The position numbers and the translations under genes were made by a program. Source: Pseudomonadota bacterium (GTDB lineage: Bacteria > Myxococcota > Polyangia > GCA-2747355 > JACKDQ01). Taken from it: a stretch of 6,700 bases of DNA. The stretch is taken from NCBI GenBank assembly GCA_030591195.1, contig JAUVBO010000151.1:1-6700 (forward strand). Direction: 5' to 3'. Below are positions 1 to 6,357 of this stretch, one piece after another (within the stretch, counting starts at the first letter, position 1; each line of letters begins with the position of its first letter). The notes below the pieces were generated by a model. The model did no database searches. It was not told the origin of the DNA and was given only the letters and a program-made list of their open reading frames with translations.

Positions 1-644
1 CAGCTCGCCCAGAGGAAGGGCGGCAGGTGGGGCGGCTCGAGCGGGTCACGGTGGAACATCTCGAAGAACGCGCCCACCAGCAGCAGCGCCCCGAGCCCAC
101 ACAGGGGACGGAGCCAGGCGGCAAATCGTGGCTCGAGGGTTCGCGGCCAGCTCATCCCGGGCGCCGGCGGCGGGGCGATCGTGCCGTATCCGCAGAGGTC
201 GTAGAGCCGCTGCCAGAACCGGTCGCGCCCGAAGCTGTAGCGCCGCCCGTCGCCGCCGAGGGCCGAGCAGCCACCGAGCCACCAGCAGAGCGGGATCAGC
301 GCCAGGTAGAGGCCGAAGGCCGCGGCCACCTGCGCTGGAGCGGCGACCAGCGGCCGGCTGCGCAGCGGCAGGATCGCGGCCAGGCCGCCGAGGCGGCCGA
401 GCAGCAGGCGCTCGATGAAGGAGTCGTGAACCGGCCGCGGCACCTCGGATAGACCGGCCGCCGCGGCGTCGACCACCACGCCCAGGGCGTAGAGCCCGAG
501 CAAGCAGAAGGCCGCGAGGGCGAAGACCGGCCCGACGGCGATCGCGCGGTTGCGCCGCCGCAGCAGCAGCACCTGCACCACCAGCAGCACGACGAAGACG
601 GCGAACACCACCCCGGTGGCGATCTGCGAACGCAGCTCGGTCAC
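1..644 (-). CDS. Polytopic inner-membrane protein of unknown function, third gene of the tubulin-like operon (3' end outside window)
   Basis: I do not recognise the family. The frame stays open from a GTG at 644-642 to the window edge, giving 214 visible residues (MTELRSQIATGVVFAV...). Hydrophobic segments at about residues 10-28, 38-60, 100-124 and 180-196 suggest at least four membrane spans, with an RRR cluster after the first that would place residues 29-35 in the cytoplasm by the positive-inside rule. Between spans 3 and 4 is a polar stretch of about 55 residues containing GRDRFWQRLYDLCGYGTIAP. The start is supported by a GGAGG seven bases upstream and by the GTGA overlap with the stop of the preceding gene, typical of translational coupling. 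It is therefore very probably co-expressed with the tubulin-like pair and may be its membrane partner, which is inference from position only. Overlapping frames here give arginine/alanine-rich peptides with no membrane pattern, so this frame is the credible one. Confidence 0.85.
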   Translation of the reverse strand, partial: MTELRSQIATGVVFAVFVVLLVVQVLLLRRRNRAIAVGPVFALAAFCLLGLYALGVVVDAAAAGLSEVPRPVHDSFIERLLLGRLGGLAAILPLRSRPLVAAPAQVAAAFGLYLALIPLCWWLGGCSALGGDGRRYSFGRDRFWQRLYDLCGYGTIAPPPAPGMSWPRTLEPRFAAWLRPLCGLGALLLVGAFFEMFHRDPLEPPHLPPFLWAS

Positions 645-3031
645 GACCCGACCTCCGTCCCCCCGCTCGCCTCGTCCCGCCGGTGCCAGCGGATCGCCTC
701 GGGCGCGATGCCGGTGACCAGCTTCAGCAGGCAGACCCGGTTGGCCGGTCGCTCGCCGCTGTCCAGCAGCTGCCACTGCTCGGCGCCAGCGCGGGCGAGG
801 TGCTCGGCCACCAGCTCGGCCGCCTCGTCGCCGACCACCACCACCTCGGCCAGGCTGCGGTCGATGTCGTCGCCGTCCTGGAAGAGCTGGCCGGCGAAGT
901 CGAGGTGGAAGTCGAGGCGCCCGCCGAGCTCGACGATGAAGCGGCCGAGCCGCTGGCGAGCGTCCGGGGCCAGGTCGGGCTGCAGCAGCGCGCTGGTCTC
1001 GGCGACGTCGCCGTAGAACCGCTCGCAGGCCCTGACCAGCGCCTCGAGGTCGGCCAGCGGCATCGCCTCGGTCCAGCGGTCGAAGGGGTGGACCTCGCGG
1101 CAAAAAGCGGCGGCCACCGCCTCGAGCTCGCGTGGCTCGCGGCGCGTCTGGGCGACGCCGGAGAGCAGCTCGGGGCCGACCATCGGGCGGCGGAGCAGTG
1201 GTCCCGAGCTGCGCTCGTCACCCGGCGCGAGCGAGGCGCCAAGCTGCCGCTGGAGGCGCCGCGCCTCGCGCTGTTGCTCGTCGAGCACACGCAGCATCTC
1301 GGTCAGGCGCGCCAGTCGGTCGTCGATGTGCTTGAGCACCGACAGCAGCGTGCGGTAGACCCAGATGTCGCAGGCTCGGCGAAAGCGCGAGCCGTAGAAC
1401 GCCGCCAGCGAGCTCGCCGGGCCGCGCGAGAGGTCCTCGAGGATCACCCGCAGCTCGCCGTGGCGGCCGCGGTGGCCGACCCAGCGGCGGATCTCGGCGG
1501 TGGTCTGGTAGAGCCGCAGCAGCAGCGTCGTCGCGAGCAGCACCGCGGTGGCCGCCGCGGCGGTGCCCCACGCCCAGGGAGGGGTCAGCACCGCGCGCAG
1601 GCCGCTGTCGGGCGCCAGGCCGAGCAGCGGCACCAGGTGCCTCAGCAGCAGCGCGCTGGCGACGGTGCCGACGCACCAGGCGAGCAGCCCCCAGAGCACC
1701 AGCCGTGAGCGCCGTGGCTTGGCCGCCGCGGCGTGGCAGAGCCCGTCGCGGTAGGCGCGGTCGAAGCGATCGAGGCTCGGCGACCGGGCGAGCGGCGCGG
1801 TGGCCGCGTCGGCCAGGGCCGCTCGCTCGGCGGCGAGGCGCTTGCGCAAGTGGCCGAGGGTGAGGGCCGCGTCGGCGAGGTTGCCCTCGGCCGGGTCGGC
1901 GAGGCGCCCGTCGATGAAGCGGTCGATGCGGGCTCGCTCCTCCTCGGCGAGGGCGACGCCGTTGACCTCCACCTCGTCGATCACCTCCTCGATGCGAAAG
2001 AGCGATAGCTCCCGCTCGGCAGCCTCGATCCGCCGCCGCTGGGTGCGATGCCAGGCGGGGTCGTAGTGGCCGAGGATCGGCCTCGCGTCCTCGAACAGGC
2101 CGACGTCACGGAAGGCGCTGGCAAAATCCGGGCACTGGCTGTCGATCACCTGGTCGAGGGCGCGCTGGCCCTGCTCGAGCGGCACCAGCGCACGGTAGCG
2201 GCCGACGTCGAACAGCTCGGCCACCTCGGGGGCGCGGTCGGCCACCTCGGTTCGCCGGGCGCTGGTCCGCCCGACCCAGCCCAGCAGCTCGGCGGCGGTC
2301 TCGAGGGCGCAGTAGCGGCGCACTGCCGCCTCGTCGACCTCGAGGGTCGCGCTGACGAAGGTCGCGTAGGGGTCCCGGCCGCGGGCCAGCAGTCGCTCGA
2401 GCCCGGGGGCGCGGTCGAGCCCACCGAAGATCAGCAAGTCGAGGAAGGTGGCGATCATCCCGCCGAGCTCGTTGCGATCGAGCAGGTAGCGCCCCGAGGT
2501 GCACCCGACGACGAAGACGTTGCTCACCGGCGGCGGCGCGGCCGGCTCGCGGTGGAGCGCCTCGAGGTGCTCGAGCAGCTCCCGTGCCCCCTCGGGCCAG
2601 GGCTCGCTGGGGCCTGGCAGGACGAGCACCGGGTTGCAGGAAAAGGCCGCCTGGGCGTCGTCGAGGTAGCTGCGGAAGATCGGCGCGTAGCGACCGCGGA
2701 CCAGCTCCAGGAGCGCGCCGAGGCCGCTGCGCACGGCGCCCGCCGTGCCCGCCTCGGCGAGATCGGCGACGACGAAGGCGTGCAGCCTCGGGCTGGCGGG
2801 CGCCGGCCTGCCGGCCCGTGACGCGGCGATCAGCGCCGGCAGGCTCAGCAGCCGGTCGAGCCGCGCCTGCAGCCGTTCCCCGCCCCCCTCGGGATCGCTG
2901 CCGTCGAGGTCGAAGACCGCGAGGCTCTCGTCCACTGCCGGGCTCGCGGAAGTCGTCAGCCTCGTGGCGGCGCCGCGCGCCAGCTCACCGGCGTGCAGCA
3001 CCACGGTCGGGTGCGTCGTTCTGCGCGCCAT
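641..3031 (-). CDS. Membrane-anchored, degenerate tubulin-like paralogue (putative pseudo-GTPase), 796 aa
   Basis: By eye this 796-residue protein resembles the tubulin-like protein encoded just upstream. Residues 8-25 match its glycine-loop strand, 35-46 the next strand, 83-111 the tubulin-signature region, 171-204 the block after helix H7, and 222-250 a block sharing YCAL; 728-783 matches its C-terminal part. The nucleotide loops are degenerate: GLGGSGS becomes HAGELAR and AGGTGSG becomes AEAGTAG, so GTP binding is unlikely. The middle (about 260-430) is helical and charged. Two membrane spans follow at about 444-464 and 487-507, preceded by basic residues (KPRRSR) and separated by a short loop, so both large ends should face the cytoplasm. 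A probable coiled coil lies at 565-600. The ATG start is 14 bp after the previous stop with only a weak ribosome site, which suggests translational coupling. The paralogy is my reading from visible blocks; the anchoring or regulatory role is inference. Confidence 0.85.
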   Translation of the reverse strand: MARRTTHPTVVLHAGELARGAATRLTTSASPAVDESLAVFDLDGSDPEGGGERLQARLDRLLSLPALIAASRAGRPAPASPRLHAFVVADLAEAGTAGAVRSGLGALLELVRGRYAPIFRSYLDDAQAAFSCNPVLVLPGPSEPWPEGARELLEHLEALHREPAAPPPVSNVFVVGCTSGRYLLDRNELGGMIATFLDLLIFGGLDRAPGLERLLARGRDPYATFVSATLEVDEAAVRRYCALETAAELLGWVGRTSARRTEVADRAPEVAELFDVGRYRALVPLEQGQRALDQVIDSQCPDFASAFRDVGLFEDARPILGHYDPAWHRTQRRRIEAAERELSLFRIEEVIDEVEVNGVALAEEERARIDRFIDGRLADPAEGNLADAALTLGHLRKRLAAERAALADAATAPLARSPSLDRFDRAYRDGLCHAAAAKPRRSRLVLWGLLAWCVGTVASALLLRHLVPLLGLAPDSGLRAVLTPPWAWGTAAAATAVLLATTLLLRLYQTTAEIRRWVGHRGRHGELRVILEDLSRGPASSLAAFYGSRFRRACDIWVYRTLLSVLKHIDDRLARLTEMLRVLDEQQREARRLQRQLGASLAPGDERSSGPLLRRPMVGPELLSGVAQTRREPRELEAVAAAFCREVHPFDRWTEAMPLADLEALVRACERFYGDVAETSALLQPDLAPDARQRLGRFIVELGGRLDFHLDFAGQLFQDGDDIDRSLAEVVVVGDEAAELVAEHLARAGAEQWQLLDSGERPANRVCLLKLVTGIAPEAIRWHRRDEASGGTEVGS
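652..656 (-). promoter_or_regulatory. Shine-Dalgarno site GGAGG for the GTG-started membrane protein
   Basis: GGAGG on the minus strand lies seven bases before the GTG at 644-642, inside the last codons of the upstream gene. It decides the start of the third operon gene, which would otherwise be easy to miss because it begins with GTG and overlaps its neighbour by four bases. Confidence 0.7.
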
Positions 3032-3045
3032 CGTCGATCCGGGGG

Positions 3046-6000
3046 CTACTCGGCGCCCTCGAGCTGTCGCCGCAGGGACGCCTGGAGCTGGCCGACGAAG
3101 GCGATCTCAGCCTCGTCGCCCCGTCGCTGCTGCTGCTCGAGGTTCCAGGCGTAGTCGTCGAGCCGGGCCACCTGAGCGGCCACCGCGCCGTCGTCGGTCT
3201 CCCTCGCCGCCTCGATCAGGCGCACCTTGGTTCGCGGGTCGAGCCCGAGGAAGGCCTCGAAGGCCTCGCGGTAGCCGGTGCCGAGATCGCCGCCGTGGTC
3301 GGCGAAGGTCCAGACCAGCCGTTCGCCGTCGCGGCGGATCACGCCCGCCCGCTCGGCGGCGCAGTATTGCACCAGCGCCTCGTCGCGCTCGGCCGCCGCG
3401 GCCTGGGTCTTGCGATCGAACGGGTCGAGGTCGGGCAGCCGGTCCTCCCAGCGAGCGTCGACGTGCAGCGGGTAGGAGCGCCCCTTGCGCTCGAGCATCC
3501 GCTGATAGGCGCCGCGCATCTCGCCGTTGACCCGCTTGTAGAAGTAGAGCGGGACGCCGAGGACCGCGCGGTAGAAGACGATCCGCTTCTCGTCGTCCCA
3601 GCCGTCGAGCAGGGTCGAGCCGGGCGCGGCCCGGTGCAGCAGCGGCTCGAGGCTGCTGGCGCTCGAGCCGGTGAAGTGGTCGTGCATCCCGACGAGGTAG
3701 ATGTCGTTGGCCGCCACCACCGCCTCGTCGGAGGTCAGGGTGCTGTCGATGGTCGCCATCACCGCCGCCTTGTCGGAGCAGAAGCGCAGCTTGCGCTCGA
3801 TGTAGTCCTCGACCATCTCGTTGGTCACGTCGACGCCGGCGGCGCCGTCGCGGCTCAGCTCGCCCGAGAGGTAGTAGCGCGCCTCGAGGCGTAGCGCGTC
3901 GTCGAGCAGCAGCCCCTTGACCGTGCGGTCGCTGCCACCGGCGCGGGTGCCCTTGATCGAGGGTCCGAGCCGATCCTTGCCCATCTCGAAGAAGGCAGCC
4001 TTGAGGACGTCGGCCACCTGCTCCACCGTGGGCACCATCCGCTGGCCGCGCTCGTCGAAGCGCGGCGCGAAGGACTGGTTCATCACCGTGAAGATCGCGT
4101 CGCGGTCGAACATCGCCAGCTCGGCCTCGCCGCTGCCGACCCGCTGCTCGAAGTAGCGGTCCCAGTGGCGTCGGCCGCTGAAGTCCTGCAGCGCCTCGAC
4201 GTCGAGCACGTACTCCTGGGCCTCGGCCCGCCCGCTCGAGACCTCGCCGGTGTGCAGCAGCCGGTCGCACTCGCGGCCGAGGTCGGCGATCATCTCGGCG
4301 GCGCGGCTGGTCACCGCCCGGTAGACCTCGAGCAGCTCGGCGGCGTTGGCGAGCAGGGCGGCGAAGAGGTCCCGGCAGAAGTCGGTCTCGAGCAGCAGCC
4401 GGTTGACGTGGGTCAGCTCCTCGTTGAAGAAGCGGACGAAGTCGGCGCGAGCCTCTTCGAAGTCCTCGTTGCGTCGCTTGAGCCGCTCGAAGAAGGTGTA
4501 CTCGGCGGTCTTGTTCAGCAGCTCCTTCTTCTGCTGCAGCTCGCGGCGTACGTGGTCGCTGTCGAGCTCGTACCGCGACAGCTCGCGCCGGCGCTCGTCG
4601 GTGGCGCCGAGGCGGGTCTGCAGGTGGTCGACGAGCCCGATGAGGAAGTAGCGCTGGCAAAAGGGGTCGACCTTGTGTTGCTCGAAGAAGCTGCGGAGGA
4701 AGTTGCCGCTCTCGACGTTGCTGACGTGGGCGTCGCGCAGGCTGCCCACGGCTGATCGGGAGGCCGCGAGCTCGCGGCGCAGGTCGTCGACCTCGGCGTC
4801 GACCTTGATGTTCTTCGCGGTGATGTCCACCGGGGTGATCGTGTGCAGCTCGACCGAGTCGCGCGCCTCGCGGATGATCGCCTCGATCGCGGCGTCGAAC
4901 TCGGGTGCCAGCGCGTTGGTCTTCTTGTCGCGCCGCTCGCAGCGGCGGACGATCGTCGAGAACGGTCCGTCGGGGTTATCCGAGTCCTGCTCGAGGCGGC
5001 CGAGGTAGCGGATGAACTCGCGGAACTTGTCGTCGATCACCTGGTTGCGCCGCTCCTCGCTCATCGCGCGGAACTTCGGATCGTCGTAGTTGACCGCGAA
5101 CTGGCGGGCGACCTCACCGGCCCGCTCGGGCAGGTGGAACGTCAGGTAGCTCTCCAGCGCCTTCTTCGCGTAGCGCAGGGCGCAGTACTCGAGCAGGTCA
5201 TCGTCCGGCAGCACCAGCACCGCGCAGCCGTAGCTGCCGTAGTGCACCGCGTAGCCGTGGGCCAGGGTCTTCTGGTGCTTTTCGTAGTTGTCGTACTCGC
5301 CCTGCTGGGTGCCGATGATCGGCGAGAAGAGCTGCAGGTAGGCCGAGTCGGCGATGGCGTCGCGGTAGTGGGCGATGCTCATCGCCGCTGGCAGGTCGAC
5401 CAGGTAGACGAAGCCGAACGGCATCTGGCGCACCACCGGATCGTGGCGTCGCTCGGGGCTGTAGTGGAAGGGCTCGCCCTGCGCGGCGAGGCCGCCCTCC
5501 TCGTAGCCGAGCTTCATCAGGTGCTCGAGCTCCTTGAGCGCGGCGTAGCCGTTGGCGTCGATGTCCGGCCGCAGGGCGCCCTTGACCACCCGGTGGAACA
5601 GCGACGGCAGCAGCAGGGTGCCGTAGACCCGCGGGATCCAGCCCGCCATGTCGATCAGCTCCTGCAGCAGGTAGGCCAGCACCAGGAAGCCGCCCGAGCC
5701 GGTGCCGCCGGCCACCGAGCCGTAGATGAAGGCGTTCAGCAGCTGGGGGCTGTTGCGACGGAACGGGTTGTCGTGGTCCTTGGCGTCGTAGATCGCAGCG
5801 TTGAGCTTCTTGATCATCTCGCCGCGGTCGCGCTCGAGCTGGTAGGCGAGCGACAGGCGCGACTCGATGCGGATCTGTCCGGCGCCGCTGCCGCGAGTCG
5901 AGCGGAAGCTGTAGTCGTCGGGCAGCCACTGGGTGAAGTGCTCGTCCGGCGCCAGGTGGGCCTGGCCGCGCTTCTGCTCGACGTAGGCGCGCTTGTCGAA

Positions 6001-6240
6001 GTCCGAGATCAGCAGCCGGTTGCCCTGGGGCACGCGGGTCACCCGCTCGAGGTCGGCGACGTTGGTGTCGATCGCGAAGAAGTGCACCAGGTTGCGGTAC
6101 TTGGCGTAGTTGTCCCGGCGCGAGAGCTTGTCGGCGATGCGGTCGACGATCAGCGAGCCGGATCCGCCGAGGCCGATGAACAGGCTGGGCGAGACGCTGT
6201 GGGTGTCGAGCGAGAGTCCTTCGGGTCGCGGATCAGCCAT
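3046..6240 (-). CDS. Tubulin/FtsZ-superfamily GTPase-like protein with long helical C-terminal region, 1064 aa
   Basis: This is a large member of the bacterial 'tubulin-like' families distinct from FtsZ (Pfam Tubulin_2 type, recognised from memory). Residues 19-35 hold the nucleotide strand and glycine loop (FIGLGGSGS), 54-60 FAIDTN, and 177-183 the tubulin signature AGGTGSG. Residues 204-212 give RVYGTLLLP, 227-242 an H7-like helix with Asn230, and 277-308 a candidate T7 region with Asp294 and Asp298. A large helical region follows, with probable coiled coil at about 480-510 and 545-610, then a C-terminal module (844-940) including GVPLYFY and PLHVDARW. At 1064 residues it is far longer than FtsZ (about 350-450). 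No signal peptide or membrane span is visible, so it should be cytosolic. The family is expected to bind GTP and polymerise; membrane remodelling has been proposed for relatives. The ATG at 6240 is chosen over an in-frame TTG at 6246 because AAGGAG sits eight bases before the ATG but only two before the TTG. Confidence 0.93.
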   Translation of the reverse strand: MADPRPEGLSLDTHSVSPSLFIGLGGSGSLIVDRIADKLSRRDNYAKYRNLVHFFAIDTNVADLERVTRVPQGNRLLISDFDKRAYVEQKRGQAHLAPDEHFTQWLPDDYSFRSTRGSGAGQIRIESRLSLAYQLERDRGEMIKKLNAAIYDAKDHDNPFRRNSPQLLNAFIYGSVAGGTGSGGFLVLAYLLQELIDMAGWIPRVYGTLLLPSLFHRVVKGALRPDIDANGYAALKELEHLMKLGYEEGGLAAQGEPFHYSPERRHDPVVRQMPFGFVYLVDLPAAMSIAHYRDAIADSAYLQLFSPIIGTQQGEYDNYEKHQKTLAHGYAVHYGSYGCAVLVLPDDDLLEYCALRYAKKALESYLTFHLPERAGEVARQFAVNYDDPKFRAMSEERRNQVIDDKFREFIRYLGRLEQDSDNPDGPFSTIVRRCERRDKKTNALAPEFDAAIEAIIREARDSVELHTITPVDITAKNIKVDAEVDDLRRELAASRSAVGSLRDAHVSNVESGNFLRSFFEQHKVDPFCQRYFLIGLVDHLQTRLGATDERRRELSRYELDSDHVRRELQQKKELLNKTAEYTFFERLKRRNEDFEEARADFVRFFNEELTHVNRLLLETDFCRDLFAALLANAAELLEVYRAVTSRAAEMIADLGRECDRLLHTGEVSSGRAEAQEYVLDVEALQDFSGRRHWDRYFEQRVGSGEAELAMFDRDAIFTVMNQSFAPRFDERGQRMVPTVEQVADVLKAAFFEMGKDRLGPSIKGTRAGGSDRTVKGLLLDDALRLEARYYLSGELSRDGAAGVDVTNEMVEDYIERKLRFCSDKAAVMATIDSTLTSDEAVVAANDIYLVGMHDHFTGSSASSLEPLLHRAAPGSTLLDGWDDEKRIVFYRAVLGVPLYFYKRVNGEMRGAYQRMLERKGRSYPLHVDARWEDRLPDLDPFDRKTQAAAAERDEALVQYCAAERAGVIRRDGERLVWTFADHGGDLGTGYREAFEAFLGLDPRTKVRLIEAARETDDGAVAAQVARLDDYAWNLEQQQRRGDEAEIAFVGQLQASLRRQLEGAE

Positions 6241-6248
6241 CGCCAACG

Positions 6249-6254
6249 CTCCTT
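6249..6254 (-). promoter_or_regulatory. Shine-Dalgarno site AAGGAG of the tubulin-like gene
   Basis: AAGGAG on the minus strand, eight bases before the ATG at 6240-6238. It is the strongest ribosome site in the window and settles the start in favour of MADPRPEG rather than the TTG two codons earlier. The strong site on the first gene and the weak one on the second fit an operon in which the GTPase-like protein is made in excess of its membrane partner (inference). Confidence 0.75.
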
Positions 6255-6292
6255 GCCAGGGCCGGTTTGTGAGTCGAGGCTAGAACGCCCAG

Positions 6293-6320
6293 ATACTACT
6301 ACAGTTTTGGGGGGAGGAAA
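6293..6320 (-). promoter_or_regulatory. Possible promoter region of the tubulin-like operon
   Basis: The only relatively AT-rich, non-coding patch in the window lies between the beta-barrel gene and the tubulin-like gene. Read on the minus strand it holds AAAACTGTAGTAGTATC, in which TAGTAT (6298-6293) matches four of six positions of a sigma-70 type -10 box. It sits about 50 bp before the ATG. No good -35 box is visible at the expected spacing (GTTTCC is the nearest), so either another sigma factor, an activator, or readthrough from the beta-barrel gene could drive the operon. Confidence 0.25.
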
Positions 6321-6338
6321 CCTCGGAGCCGGACGAGG
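6318..6338 (-). terminator. Weak hairpin after the beta-barrel gene, possible terminator
   Basis: On the minus strand CCTCG (6338-6334) pairs with CGAGG (6325-6321) around an eight-base loop, followed by TTT (6320-6318) and more pyrimidines. It starts 20 bases after the stop codon of the beta-barrel gene. A five-pair stem with only three T residues is poor for intrinsic termination, so it may be an attenuating element or chance in GC-rich DNA. Confidence 0.25.
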
Positions 6339-6357
6339 GCGAAGGTAGAGGGCGGGG

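Noticed and set aside
27..452. Plus-strand frame of 141 codons and minus-strand frame of 78 codons at the left edge
   Set aside because: Both are Arg/Pro/Ala/Glu-rich. The other minus-strand frame, open from 644 to the edge, gives clear membrane spans and has a good start site, so it is the real gene.
683..2821. Plus-strand frames at 683-1708 and 2048-2821
   Set aside because: Antisense shadows of the 796-aa gene with Gln/Arg/Ala-rich composition and no ribosome site worth noting.
2584..3894. Plus-strand open frame of 436 codons spanning the junction of the two tubulin-like genes
   Set aside because: Low-complexity Arg/Pro/Ala start, no recognisable motifs, and fully overlapped by the two minus-strand genes.
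3046..6240. Identification as FtsZ or TubZ
   Set aside because: The length (1064), the long helical extension, and the lack of the FtsZ-type T7 motif and C-terminal FtsA/ZipA-binding tail do not fit. The glycine loop and AGGTGSG only place it in the wider superfamily.
6241..6246. TTG start two codons upstream of the ATG of the tubulin-like gene
   Set aside because: The AAGGAG would be only two bases from the TTG, too close for initiation; the ATG at 6240 has a spacing of eight.
4843..6348. Long open frame (501 codons) on the plus strand opposite the tubulin-like gene
   Set aside because: It is antisense to a strongly supported gene. Its translation is a Val/Leu/Ala/Glu/Arg-rich string without domain pattern, the usual result of reading GC-rich codons in reverse.
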